In this document: piece by piece, positions 35,801 to 43,197 of the stretch
How positions within the stretch are numbered: position 1 is the stretch's first letter
Layout: each line of letters begins with the position of its first letter
Assembly (NCBI GenBank): GCA_003153355.1
Contig: PLYH01000005.1
Coordinates: 125,332-189,331 of the forward strand
From: Candidatus Peregrinibacteria bacterium
GTDB lineage: Bacteria; Patescibacteriota; Gracilibacteria; UBA1369
Direction of reading: 5' to 3'
DNA: 64,000 nucleotides
Made by a program: the position numbers and the translations under genes
The notes under the pieces: model-generated
Databases searched by the model: none
Told to the model about the DNA's origin: nothing
The model's input: only the letters and a program-made list of their open reading frames with translations

Positions 35801-36184
35801 TTTGCTTGGGTTCACAGGAATGAACGCCGTGGGATGAAGAGGATTGGAATCTTCTTTGCCGTCGAGGTCTGGTTCCAGAATATACCAATCCGACCACTGT
35901 GCGCTTTTGCTTAAAGCGCCATCCGCCCCGAGGCTTGATCCGCTTTCTTCATCAAAACGCACAGAGAGCTGAGCCGAACTGTTTCCGGGAAGATCCTGAT
36001 CCCACTTTGCTCCGAGCGCGGTAAAAATCATCGGCGCCATTTTGACCGGAGAGAGGTAGGTTGAAGTTTTCAGCGATGAAAACGGAATGGAAGAAAGAGT
36101 TTGTGCGTTGGCGAGCGGACTGATGATAAGTCCGAATACCAGGACGATGGTTGCAATAATTTTTGTCGTCGTCTTTGAAGTCAT
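32834..36184 (-). CDS. amidase (PGRP/Ami_2) - Ig-like repeats - SpoIID fusion, secreted
   Basis: About 1116 residues from ATG 36184 (a GTG at 36190 would add two). Signal peptide ends near Ala-Asn-Ala-Gln. An amidase domain at ~215-430 carries zinc ligands: HHTAST, and GHRDIMSTSC (His and Cys), with YNYIIDQQGNIYEGR and HAGPGN also typical. About four beta-sandwich repeats follow (LKNTGQTTWNQD-like blocks at ~465, 590, 705), then a Pro/Thr linker. The last ~185 residues are a SpoIID/LytB domain (VEDYLKGTGEIADSQP with the catalytic-type Glu; ending SGHGVGLSGCGSLGMAQ). Amidases strip peptides and SpoIID cleaves denuded glycan, so both steps may be in one protein. First gene of the tsaB-rsmI strand. 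Confidence 0.9.
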   Translation of the reverse strand: MTSKTTTKIIATIVLVFGLIISPLANAQTLSSIPFSSLKTSTYLSPVKMAPMIFTALGAKWDQDLPGNSSAQLSVRFDEESGSSLGADGALSKSAQWSDWYILEPDLDGKEDSNPLHPTAFIPVNPSKSFQYKVVLEGEGGQLAPIVQNLQFTFINSHTNQSIQQGKGSLITSTLTNPNTPAYAASVPNSSTNIASTTSNDVALSTNLSGIHIISRAEWGADESLRIYKSNNPAPTLVIGESTDYQTKFADELKIVRTVSTDAQGNQYTWPEQFPASVTKIIIHHTASTTDLNDPMKAIRDIYYFHTVSRGWGDIGYNYIIDQQGNIYEGRAGGDGVVGAHAGPGNIGSIGIAVLGDYQDNDVPEPVIQSLVALIKAKSQEYSIDPTGVSMFRGQNLPNVMGHRDIMSTSCPGDKLYAQLPAIRMAAKTGFKSTIINRGANLAVNQQNDFQVSQDIPLYEFDPGQAQDIVMTLKNTGQTTWNQDTYFAMNRDDNANNFFLNKGVVRSASTGRSIPPGQSAVFKMNVQAGYKGGFTSLEVFPMIDGKTKVEKYLSMPMMVKPAVFDYEIASITLPKPFLKIGEQAQVTVAVKNTGNITWERDGQNHFALGADEPRDHVNKLLLTPSNRLGNLQEQEVKPGDTGHIVFQIKGPKQIGPYKEFYTPLIEGISWFTNKGSEFDVYVYEKLYQGVLAGTSVETSFNAGEQKTVWFDIKNAGGVIWNQAGQNSINFEIKNIKNVAITGPTMQQNQVAPGETAHVSFTLTVPAQEGFYMLQIKPKIGTNYILQQARNYSIRVTKPSTVTQPVPSAPGQPIATTPSPTPPPATTQQPASVTTKIRIGLSFQGNPVITGNGPFHLESNGKILTSFNANQTAAVSYANNQYVITAVGQNLTSPASAPPRFVPDGSTILQIQNWSRPASGAPSIVYNQFRGVLEPHWYNNQLVTINELTVEDYLKGTGEIADSQPYEKIKAILVVARTYAMFYVRLAQKFPGAPYNLTDDPETSQKYVGFVSEAYSPNTLRAIADTAGEVVTYLGKLIKTPYFSSDDGRTRSAEEVWGWTDTPYLVSVPDPYCAGKTLSGHGVGLSGCGSLGMAQAGKSYLDIIKYYYQGVDVQKLY

Positions 36185-36267
36185 GAACACAGAATAATGA
36201 TTACATTTCTTTATAACTCATGTATCTAGAAATTCTATCATTTTTTGGCGTGACATTCAATGGTTTT

Positions 36268-36285
36268 ATGGCTTAGAAAAGCCAT
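36268..36285. repeat. ATGGCTT/AAGCCAT palindrome
   Basis: ATGGCTTAGAAAAGCCAT forms a 7-bp stem with a 4-base loop. It is the same palindrome as the tRNA terminator at 5421 but lacks a T-run. It lies between the start of the amidase gene and the next promoter. Confidence 0.6.
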
Positions 36286-36290
36286 AATTG

Positions 36291-36318
36291 TTTACTTAAT
36301 TTTCAGTTGTGTTATAAT
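36291..36318 (+). promoter_or_regulatory. putative promoter of the 36487 gene
   Basis: TTTACT (36291-36296), 16-base spacer, TATAAT (36313-36318). The start codon is ~168 bases downstream, implying a long leader. Confidence 0.6.
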
Positions 36319-36324
36319 CATCTT

Positions 36325-36486
36325 AAGGGGTGAATTGAGCAGTTTGCATTTCAAGACAAAAAGAGTATGATGAACCCGTTTTGGAGGCTTTCCTCCTTAC
36401 TCTTTTCACTTCCGTATTCTTGAGCGCACCGCACTTGTCACGATAAGTGCTCCGCATTTGCGGGGGTTTCATGTAGTAACTTTACA
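36325..36486 (+). other. structured 5' leader of the 36487 gene
   Basis: The ~160-base stretch between promoter and start has several stems: an outer AAGAGTA/TACTCTT pair near 36359-36405 enclosing GGAGG/CCTCC, GCACTT/AAGTGC near 36430-36450, and CCGCA/TGCGG near 36451-36464. No known riboswitch consensus was recognised. No coding frame of note. Confidence 0.45.
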
Positions 36487-37800
36487 ATGGCCTTAACGTA
36501 TAACCTGAAGTACCGGAAATTGAACTTTTTCCAAAAAGTTCTCCTGGAGAAAGAGGGCGAGATCGTCATCGACCGCCAATCTTTCCGCTTGAAAGGCAAA
36601 GGCGCCCACGACCAGGGGGAAGTCATTTATTTCAACGACATGAAAGATGTCGAAGCTGAAGGCAATGACCAGCTCAGTTTTTCAACGTTCAAAAAAGAAA
36701 AATATGTTCTCTCGGATTTTTCCAATCTCTTTGAATCTTTTTTAAGAGATTTCTTCCGCGTAAGAAATGAATTTTTTGCCGAACATTTATTCATGAAGGT
36801 GGGCATGCTTTATAAGGAGTATGAAGGTCACGTTGAAGTCGTGACCAAAAATGACGACGTTCTCTCAAAAGGAAAATCGCGCATCCAGTTTTATGAAGGC
36901 AGCGTGATCATTGTTCCGGAAACAAGCGAATGCTTCGCTCTTCATTATAACTTTCTGAAGAGCCACGAGTTTGACGAAGACGAATACGTGCTGCGTCTTT
37001 ATATGGACAACGGCACCAACATTCATATTTCCAAACTGGGCAGTTATTTTGAAGACGCCCAGGAAAGCTTTGAACTGCTTCTGGGGAAAATGTATCAGAG
37101 AATCGTGAATCAGCTTCTGGAATTTTTTCCCGGGGTCGGGGCAACCGAACTTTTAAAACTGGCTTACGCGGTCCGCGACAACAAAGGAGTTTCGATGGCG
37201 GCTTTGAAAAAAATCCATGAAGATCTTCCGGCAAAAGTTGAAGAACTGGCCTTCGGACAGAATCCCGCGATGAAGGAGAAAGTACAAATTCTGCGCGACC
37301 TTGGACAAAACGACCATCATTTTTACATCGGTTTTTGTTTTTACCAGAAACCGGATAAACGCGATCTGCTGGTGAAATCCTGGTTTTGTTACGCGCTGCC
37401 CCAGAAAAACGTCGTGGCGCTGGGCGTGACGTCACAGCCGAACGACGCGACGATTCATTTTTTCCGGATCGCCATCAATCCCGCGGAAAAAGAAGACCGT
37501 CTGGCAGAAAAAATTTATGAGATCAATTACAGCATGTACATTCTTAAGTACGATCTCGCTCCTTTATATAAGGACAAGCGCGCGCTGCAAAAAGGAAGAT
37601 TTAAAACGGCGATGCGGAGACTTTTCGCTTTGCGCTATTTAAGAAAGAGTTATCTGTGGCGTAACTTCGGACCCGAAGTCCAGTTCCTTCAGCGCGACCT
37701 GGAAACGGTTTTCAAGCGTGCGGCTTTGACGATGCACACTCCTTCCGGCAGACCGCCCGCGGCTCCGCAAAAAACCGTAACCGCTCCTTCTAAGGCTTAA
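36487..37800 (+). CDS. hypothetical protein, probably CPR-specific
   Basis: 437 residues, soluble, no signal peptide. The first ~100 residues have alternating hydrophobics and acids (KEGEIVIDRQSFRLKGKG, then VIYFNDMKDVE), suggesting a beta-rich PH-like module; a second similar beta stretch begins near 120 (GHVEVVTKNDDVL). The middle is helical (LLKLAYAVRDNKGVSMAALKKIHEDLP). The C-terminal ~60 residues are basic (RFKTAMRRLFALRYLRKSYLWR) with a Pro/Ala tail. No known motif. Its own promoter and long leader precede it; a hairpin follows. Confidence 0.72.
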   Translation: MALTYNLKYRKLNFFQKVLLEKEGEIVIDRQSFRLKGKGAHDQGEVIYFNDMKDVEAEGNDQLSFSTFKKEKYVLSDFSNLFESFLRDFFRVRNEFFAEHLFMKVGMLYKEYEGHVEVVTKNDDVLSKGKSRIQFYEGSVIIVPETSECFALHYNFLKSHEFDEDEYVLRLYMDNGTNIHISKLGSYFEDAQESFELLLGKMYQRIVNQLLEFFPGVGATELLKLAYAVRDNKGVSMAALKKIHEDLPAKVEELAFGQNPAMKEKVQILRDLGQNDHHFYIGFCFYQKPDKRDLLVKSWFCYALPQKNVVALGVTSQPNDATIHFFRIAINPAEKEDRLAEKIYEINYSMYILKYDLAPLYKDKRALQKGRFKTAMRRLFALRYLRKSYLWRNFGPEVQFLQRDLETVFKRAALTMHTPSGRPPAAPQKTVTAPSKA

Positions 37801-37824
37801 CTTTCCGCCTGAGGAGAGCCAACC

Positions 37825-37858
37825 GCCGGACTTTCCGGCAATCTTTTGCTTTTTTTAT
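37825..37858 (+). terminator. terminator after the 36487 gene
   Basis: GCCGG and CCGGC pair around ACTTT (37825-37839), with a T-rich tract a few bases later. It overlaps the -35 region of the trxA promoter. Confidence 0.45.
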
Positions 37859-37875
37859 TTTTTTGAGTCTATAAT
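37846..37875 (+). promoter_or_regulatory. promoter of trxA
   Basis: TTGCTT (37846-37851), 18-base spacer, TATAAT (37870-37875); ATG at 37906 is 30 bases further. Confidence 0.65.
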
Positions 37876-37905
37876 AAGGTGTTCAGCATTCCTTATCTTT
37901 TTTCT

Positions 37906-38226
37906 ATGAGCGAAGTTGTTTTTACCGACAAAAATTTCCAGGATGAGGCATTGAAGGCCAAGGGTCTCGTGATGGTAGACTTTTTTGCGACCTGGTGCGG
38001 CCCCTGCAAAATGATGGCGCCGATCGTCGAAAGATTATCCGAAGCTTACAAAGGAAAAGTGAAAATCGGCAAAATTGACGTTGATGAAAATCCCGAGGTT
38101 TCCGGAAAACATGAAATTCAAAGCATCCCGACCACCATTTTTTTCAAGGATGGAGAGATGGTTGAAAAATTAGTAGGATTCCAGAGTGAAGAGGCGTTGA
38201 AAATAAAAATCGAGAGCCTTCTCTAA
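37906..38226 (+). CDS. trxA: thioredoxin
   Basis: About 106 residues from ATG 37906, the normal thioredoxin length; the upstream in-frame extension would cover the promoter region and is not supported. Active site WCGPCKM; the cis-Pro loop IQSIPTT and the GFQSEE ending are typical. It reduces protein disulfides in the cytoplasm. Its last four bases overlap the convergent rnhA stop. Confidence 0.96.
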   Translation: MSEVVFTDKNFQDEALKAKGLVMVDFFATWCGPCKMMAPIVERLSEAYKGKVKIGKIDVDENPEVSGKHEIQSIPTTIFFKDGEMVEKLVGFQSEEALKIKIESLL

Positions 38227-38732
38227 AAAAGTTCCTGCTGAATGTCCGAGATCCTTTGCTTCCCCGGTGAAGGATCTTTTTTTTGCGGTGATTTTTTTGG
38301 TGACGCAAGAAATTCTTTTTGCGCGATGGTCGATTCGTTTTGCGCTACTTTATCGCATTCGTTGTTCCAGTGATTTTTCGCGTGGCCTTTCACCCAGACG
38401 AAATCGACGTCGAGTTCTTCGTTGAGTTCGTCCATTTCTTCCCACAGATCAAGATTCGCTTTGCGTTTCCAACCCTGGAGCAAAGTTTGAATGACGAGAC
38501 TTGAATCCGAATACAAAGTGATTTGCGCTTTATGGAGTTTCTGATGATCAACATACCTCAGCGCTTCAATGACCGCCGTCATTTCCATGCGGTTGTTGGT
38601 TGTTTCAAAAGCGCGCCCTTTTAAAATTTCAAAAGGTTTTTTTGCATTTTTTTCCAGAACAATTGCAGCCCATCCTCCTGGTCCAGGGTTGCCTCTGCAA
38701 CTTCCGTCCGTAAAAATATCAATCATTTTCAT
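38223..38732 (-). CDS. rnhA: ribonuclease HI
   Basis: 169 residues. Catalytic acid pattern: IFTDGSCRGNPGPGG (Asp), NNRMEMTAVIEAL (Glu), LYSDSSLVIQTL (Asp), and a late NNECDKVA (Asp), which is the DEDD set of RNase H1. It removes RNA from RNA-DNA hybrids. The C-terminal ~25 residues are a Lys/Pro/Gln-rich extension. It is convergent with trxA. Confidence 0.95.
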   Translation of the reverse strand: MKMIDIFTDGSCRGNPGPGGWAAIVLEKNAKKPFEILKGRAFETTNNRMEMTAVIEALRYVDHQKLHKAQITLYSDSSLVIQTLLQGWKRKANLDLWEEMDELNEELDVDFVWVKGHAKNHWNNECDKVAQNESTIAQKEFLASPKKSPQKKDPSPGKQRISDIQQELF

Positions 38733-38915
38733 GCGATGATTTTATCACGCTCCAAAAAAAAATGCACTTCATTTTTTGTTTTACAGATGACGAAATATTG
38801 ATGTGCTCTTTTTCAAAAAAAATTTTCTGAAAAAATTCCCGCCGCGGTTTTGTGTTTATTTATCGCAAAAAACTTTACATTAAATGTTTTTTTTGTTAGC
38901 ATTCAAATATAAACG

Positions 38916-38930
38916 GGTTCACAGTGAACC
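38916..38930 (+). promoter_or_regulatory. perfect 15-base palindrome upstream of the Lys-rich peptide
   Basis: GGTTCAC-A-GTGAACC lies 25 bases before the ATG at 38956. A plausible promoter (TTTACA 38874-38879, 17 bases, TAGCAT 38897-38902) sits just upstream, so the palindrome would be at the start of the transcript: operator or 5' hairpin. The rest of the 38733-38955 gap is AT-rich with nothing else recognised. Confidence 0.55.
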
Positions 38931-38955
38931 TTAATATCCATTAACTTTTTCTTCC

Positions 38956-39054
38956 ATGATGAAGAAGAAAAAAGCTGCCAAAAAGGTTATGAAAAAAAAG
39001 GCGGCACCAAAGAAAAAGGCTAAAAAGGCAGCACCTAAGAAAAAGAAGAAATAG
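38956..39054 (+). CDS. 32-aa Lys/Ala/Pro-rich peptide (histone H1-tail-like)
   Basis: 32 codons: Met-Met then Lys runs broken by Ala-Ala and Ala-Ala-Pro, about 20 lysines in all, with no acidic residue. It has a plausible promoter and palindrome upstream and a strong terminator 27 bases downstream, so it is a complete transcription unit rather than chance. The composition resembles bacterial histone-H1-like (Hc1/AlgP) tails and suggests DNA or RNA binding. The next gene, PBP1A, begins with a similar Lys-rich segment, so such tracts also occur on other proteins here. Confidence 0.65.
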   Translation: MMKKKKAAKKVMKKKAAPKKKAKKAAPKKKKK

Positions 39055-39081
39055 TTTTCTTTTCTCTTTGGACTTTGGAAA

Positions 39082-39107
39082 GGCCTCGCGTTGCGAGGTC
39101 TTTTTTA
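39082..39107 (+). terminator. strong terminator after the Lys-rich peptide
   Basis: GGCCTCGC and GCGAGGTC pair (8 bp, one G-T) around GTT, followed by six T. Confidence 0.88.
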
Positions 39108-39194
39108 TTTCCGATTTATTTCCGACCGCATATGGTTTCGATTGAACTCGTGAAGTGATTTTGCTAATGTTGATGCGATTGCTCCTGACTTTCT

Positions 39195-41777
39195 ATGGCC
39201 AAGAAATCTTCCAAGAAGAAAAAGCAAAAAAAGAAACAACGAGCCTTGCAGGCGAAAGAACAACAGCATCAAACGAATTCTTCCAATCCTCAAGCGCAAA
39301 ATCCCGTTGTTGCCGAAAAATTTCCTTTAGCCAAGGAAAAGGTTCAGCATGAGAAAAAAAAATCCAAAGAAGACATAAAATTTGAAAAAAAAATCCAGCT
39401 CGAAAAAACTTCCCATACTTATGTTTCGGCTCTTCAACGCAAATATGGAAAGCACATTAAAAAAATCCAGGGCCCGGTGACGAAAATCCTGAAGGTGCTC
39501 CTGGTTCTGGTCATTCTGGCGGTTTTGTTCGTTATTTCGCTCTATTTAACTTTTGGACGCGATTTGCCGGACGTCACCAAACTCAAGGACATCAATTTTT
39601 CCGAAACCACGCATATTTATGACCGCAACGGCCATGAACTCTACAGCATCTTCGGCAAAGAAAACCGCGAATACGTAAAGCTTTCCGACATCAGCCCTTA
39701 TATCATCAACGGGACAATCGCGATTGAGGACAAAAATTTCTACCATCACTTCGGGTTTGATCCGATCGGCATTCTCCGCGCGGAACTTACAAACATTCAA
39801 AACGAAGGCATTTCCCAGGGCGCTTCGACCATAACCCAGCAGCTGGCGAGAAACGTTTTCCTTTCATCGGTACGGACCTATGACCGTAAAATCAAAGAGA
39901 TTCTTCTTTCCGTGGAGATCGAATGGTATTTCAGCAAGAACGACATCCTGGAGATGTACTTTAACAAGATTCCATACGGTTCAAATGCTTTCGGCGTAGA
40001 AGCCGCGGCGCAAACTTTTTTCGGCATACCGGCAAAAAATCTTGATCTGGTCCAGTCGAGCGTGCTTGCGTCTCTGCCCAAAGCCCCTTCCTACTATTCA
40101 CCTTACGGGCCTGACGTAAAGGAATTGATGGGTTACTGCAACACCGACAATGTTCCTGACGACATGATGGGGACAATGGAAATGACGCAGGAAACTTCAA
40201 CGCAGCAAACTCTCCCTCTCTCAACTCAACAAAACGTTCCGGGGCAAACCCAGCAGTCCGTTCATGGATCTGCAGCATCATGCAGTTCGCCGTCGGATTC
40301 GAATTACGTCTTGGGAAGAAAAGATTACGTGCTCCAGCGCATGGTTCAGGACGGCTACATCACCAACGACCAGATGCTTGCGGCGTGGAAAGAAGGTCTT
40401 ACTTTGAAATTCGTCGACCTGAAACACAAGATTGAAGATCCGCATTTTGTTTTTTACGTCAAAGATTATCTCACGCAGAAATACGGCGCAGAGATGGTGG
40501 AAAACGGAGGTCTTCAGGTCATCACCACGCTCGATCCGAACATCCAGCAGATCGCCGAAAACGCGATTGCGGATCATGTTGATCTGATTCACAGCTACGG
40601 AGCGGACAATGCCGCGATGGTTTCGCTCGATCCAAAGACCGGACAAATTCTGGCGATGGTGGGTTCGAAAGATTACTGGGATGAAAGCATCGACGGACAG
40701 GTGAACGTGACGCTCAGCCCGCGCCAGCCAGGATCGTCATTTAAACCTTTGGTGTATTCCGCTGCGATTCAAAACGCGGGCATCGGTTCGGGAACTTATC
40801 TGGACGACGTGAAAACGATTTTCAACCAGCACGATCAACCGAACGATTACGATGGAAAATTCATGGGGCACATCACGATCCGCCAGGCGATCGGAGGATC
40901 GCGCAATATTCCGGCGATCAAAGCTTTTTATGTAGCAGGCGGAGAAGACAAGGTTTTGGATTTCATCGGAAAACTCGGCATCACTTCCTTGAGCGAATTC
41001 AGGGATGCCTTTAATAAAGACGCGGCCAAACGCGGCTGGACGTTTTATTTCGGCTGGCCGATGGCGATCGGAAGCGGCGAGGTCAGACTTCTGGATCTGG
41101 TGAACGCGTACGCTGTTTTTGCAAACCAGGGAAAATACAACCCTCCGAATCCGATTCTGGAAGTGCGGGACCGGAACGGCGTTTTGCTTGAATCCAACCG
41201 CACTCCTGATCCCAACGGCGGCAAACAGGTCATCGATCCGCAGATCGCGTTCATCATCAGCGACATTTTAAGCGACGTGAACGTGCGTCCGCCCGGCTCG
41301 TGGCGCGCATTGCTCACGATCGCGGGACAGAATCTTGCGGACAAAACAGGAACATCCAATAAAACCGTCAACGGCCGTGAACTGCCCAACAACGACATGA
41401 CGATCGGTTATACTCCTTCCATTGCCGCGGGCTTCTGGGTGGGAAATTCCGACGGAAAAAATCTCATCAACAATGCGTACAGTCTGTACACCACCGATCC
41501 GATTTTCCACGAATTTTTTGAAAACGTTCTCAAAGACAAACCGCGCGAAGATTTCCCGAAACCCGACGGCATCAAACAGATCGGCCGCGAATATTATCCG
41601 GCCTGGGGCGGTCCGAAGAGCTTTGAAAGCATGTTCAAGACGGTCACCCAGCAGGCTGCCGACATTCCTCTCCCCGACTTTTTGAGCAAGAGTCCCGCGG
41701 ACATCAAGGCTTATCAAGATACCTTGAAGAAGCTGCAGCAACAGCAGCAACAACAAGCGGCCGGGGTGCAGAATTAA
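39195..41777 (+). CDS. class A penicillin-binding protein (PBP1A-like)
   Basis: 860 residues. A very Lys/Gln-rich cytoplasmic N-terminus (~95 residues) precedes one membrane helix. The GT51 transglycosylase has EDKNFYHHFGFDPIGI and GASTITQQLARN; the transpeptidase has PGSSFKPLVYSA (SxxK Ser), GSRNIPA (SxN) and DKTGTSNKT (KTG). It polymerises and crosslinks peptidoglycan outside the membrane. An insertion rich in Thr/Gln/Ser (~residues 320-360) separates the domains, and the C-terminus ends in a Gln-run. It stands as a single gene before the 413-base gap at 41778-42190. Confidence 0.95.
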   Translation: MAKKSSKKKKQKKKQRALQAKEQQHQTNSSNPQAQNPVVAEKFPLAKEKVQHEKKKSKEDIKFEKKIQLEKTSHTYVSALQRKYGKHIKKIQGPVTKILKVLLVLVILAVLFVISLYLTFGRDLPDVTKLKDINFSETTHIYDRNGHELYSIFGKENREYVKLSDISPYIINGTIAIEDKNFYHHFGFDPIGILRAELTNIQNEGISQGASTITQQLARNVFLSSVRTYDRKIKEILLSVEIEWYFSKNDILEMYFNKIPYGSNAFGVEAAAQTFFGIPAKNLDLVQSSVLASLPKAPSYYSPYGPDVKELMGYCNTDNVPDDMMGTMEMTQETSTQQTLPLSTQQNVPGQTQQSVHGSAASCSSPSDSNYVLGRKDYVLQRMVQDGYITNDQMLAAWKEGLTLKFVDLKHKIEDPHFVFYVKDYLTQKYGAEMVENGGLQVITTLDPNIQQIAENAIADHVDLIHSYGADNAAMVSLDPKTGQILAMVGSKDYWDESIDGQVNVTLSPRQPGSSFKPLVYSAAIQNAGIGSGTYLDDVKTIFNQHDQPNDYDGKFMGHITIRQAIGGSRNIPAIKAFYVAGGEDKVLDFIGKLGITSLSEFRDAFNKDAAKRGWTFYFGWPMAIGSGEVRLLDLVNAYAVFANQGKYNPPNPILEVRDRNGVLLESNRTPDPNGGKQVIDPQIAFIISDILSDVNVRPPGSWRALLTIAGQNLADKTGTSNKTVNGRELPNNDMTIGYTPSIAAGFWVGNSDGKNLINNAYSLYTTDPIFHEFFENVLKDKPREDFPKPDGIKQIGREYYPAWGGPKSFESMFKTVTQQAADIPLPDFLSKSPADIKAYQDTLKKLQQQQQQQAAGVQN

Positions 41778-41794
41778 TCCCGAGCGTATAAAAA

Positions 41795-41825
41795 TGGAGC
41801 TCCTTATGGGAAGCTATACGAGAAT
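41795..41825 (-). repeat. inverted copy of the 31-base dispersed repeat
   Basis: The minus strand here matches 5892-5922 at 30 of 31 positions. It lies 17 bases after the PBP1A stop. Outside these 31 bases the two copies diverge. Confidence 0.85.
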
Positions 41826-41843
41826 GGGTATAATCACTATTCT

Positions 41844-41969
41844 TTATGTATTTTTGAACGCAAAAGACATCAATATGATAGTCAAAGCATTAAGTACCAC
41901 TAAGAGTGCCGCTGTTTGCAATTTCGTTAATTTTCCCTTTGGGTTCATTAAAACATAAACCGTGTACAT
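41844..41969 (-). CDS. small membrane ORF, possibly a truncated gene
   Basis: 41 codons from ATG 41969, mostly two hydrophobic helices: MYTVYVLMNPKGKLTKLQ then a Leu/Ala/Val-rich helix ending in SFAFKNT. The open frame continues upstream for ~17 more hydrophobic codons without a standard start, so it may be the end of a broken gene. No ribosome site is visible. It sits in the 413-base gap between PBP1A and the ATP synthase operon, beside the repeat at 41795. Confidence 0.35.
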   Translation of the reverse strand: MYTVYVLMNPKGKLTKLQTAALLVVLNALTIILMSFAFKNT

Positions 41970-42135
41970 TATTACAACAATCGCCGAACCAAGAAAATTT
42001 CCTTTTATTATATTCTTAAATTACACCAGAAGGTAATATATTTCAATTTCCTTTTCTTGTTGGTCTGGCTTTGTGCAAAATGTTTGGAGCGATGTAAGAG
42101 AATAAAGTCCTTTTAAATATGATAACCAGTCGTTT

Positions 42136-42164
42136 TTGACGTAAGTGGAAATTTAATGTATAAT
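42136..42164 (+). promoter_or_regulatory. promoter of the ATP synthase operon
   Basis: TTGACG (42136-42141), 17-base spacer, TATAAT (42159-42164), close to the bacterial consensus. The first gene starts 27 bases downstream. Confidence 0.82.
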
Positions 42165-42190
42165 CATAAGATGATTATTGACAGGAACAC

Positions 42191-42427
42191 ATGGCAAAAC
42201 AAGAACAATTCAAAATTCTTTACGCGCTTTCGTTTGCGTGGCAATTGGGCTTTTTGATCGCGGCTCCGCTCGGAATATTAATTGTTTTGGGTCTGTGGCT
42301 GGATAATACGATTCATACTGCACCGCTTTTTATCCTCCTGGGAATATTTGTGGGACTTGCCACGACTTTTTATGAAGTTTACCACATGCTGGCACCCCTG
42401 ATCCATAATGATCATAAGCATGATTAA
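42191..42427 (+). CDS. AtpI/AtpZ-like small membrane protein of the ATP synthase operon
   Basis: 78 residues, two membrane helices separated by LDNTIHTAPLF. The second helix (FILLGIFVGLATTFYEVYHML) is of the kind found in the F0F1 gene-1 (AtpI/AtpZ) family, which assists c-ring assembly or ion handling. AGGA lies 7 bases before the start. The end overlaps the subunit a start by 20 bases. Confidence 0.75.
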   Translation: MAKQEQFKILYALSFAWQLGFLIAAPLGILIVLGLWLDNTIHTAPLFILLGIFVGLATTFYEVYHMLAPLIHNDHKHD

Positions 42428-43172
42428 CATTGGTCTCAAACCGGAATATATCGCAACTGTAGGCGGGGTCGGCATAACCAACACGTTTGTGACTTCACTG
42501 CTGGTGAGTTTGCTGTTGATTGTCTTTTCTCTTATTTTTGCTTTAAAAGGCGGAAAAGGTAAAAACATTATTATAAAAAGCATAAGCGTGCTTCTTTTTG
42601 AATTTCTGAATTTGACGGATTCGGTTACGGGAGACAGAAAGCTTTCAAAGAAAATTCTGCCGCTCATCGCGACTTTTTTCATTTTTATCGTTACGGCCAA
42701 CCTCCTTGCGCTTATACCGGGTTTTCTGGGGTCTTTCTATATCAAAACTTCAGCCGGACAGATTCCGCTTTTGCGTTCGCCGAACAGCGATCTTACAACA
42801 ACCGTGGCGCTGGCGATTTTTTCGGTTATAGCCATACAATTTTTTTCATTGCAAAGCCTGGGGCTTAAAAATTATATCGGACGTTTCCTGAATTTTACAA
42901 ATCCAATAAAATTTATACTCGGTTTTTTTGAAATGCTTTCGGAAGGCGTCAAAATTCTTTCTTTTTCGTTCAGGCTTTTCGGAAATATTTTCGCCGGGGA
43001 AGTACTTTTGCTGGTTATTGCCTTTCTGGTGCCATATATCATTCCGCTTCCCTTTATGATTCTGGAGGTGTTTGTCGGAGTTATCCAGGCCTTTATTTTT
43101 GCAATTTTAACGCTGACGTTTATCAGAACCAGCACAATTCAAAACTTGGAATCGGAAAAAACCAATAAATAA
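42408..43172 (+). CDS. atpB: ATP synthase subunit a
   Basis: 254 residues, five to six helices. The essential Arg of the ion half-channel is Arg189 in SFRLFGNIFAGE. The C-terminal helix pair (VFVGVIQAFIFAILTLTFI) is diagnostic. It forms the stator ion path against the c-ring. Its start overlaps the AtpI-like gene; subunit c follows 25 bases on. Confidence 0.95.
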   Translation: MIISMINIGLKPEYIATVGGVGITNTFVTSLLVSLLLIVFSLIFALKGGKGKNIIIKSISVLLFEFLNLTDSVTGDRKLSKKILPLIATFFIFIVTANLLALIPGFLGSFYIKTSAGQIPLLRSPNSDLTTTVALAIFSVIAIQFFSLQSLGLKNYIGRFLNFTNPIKFILGFFEMLSEGVKILSFSFRLFGNIFAGEVLLLVIAFLVPYIIPLPFMILEVFVGVIQAFIFAILTLTFIRTSTIQNLESEKTNK

Positions 43173-43197
43173 TAATTATTTCTTAATTTTTTACATT

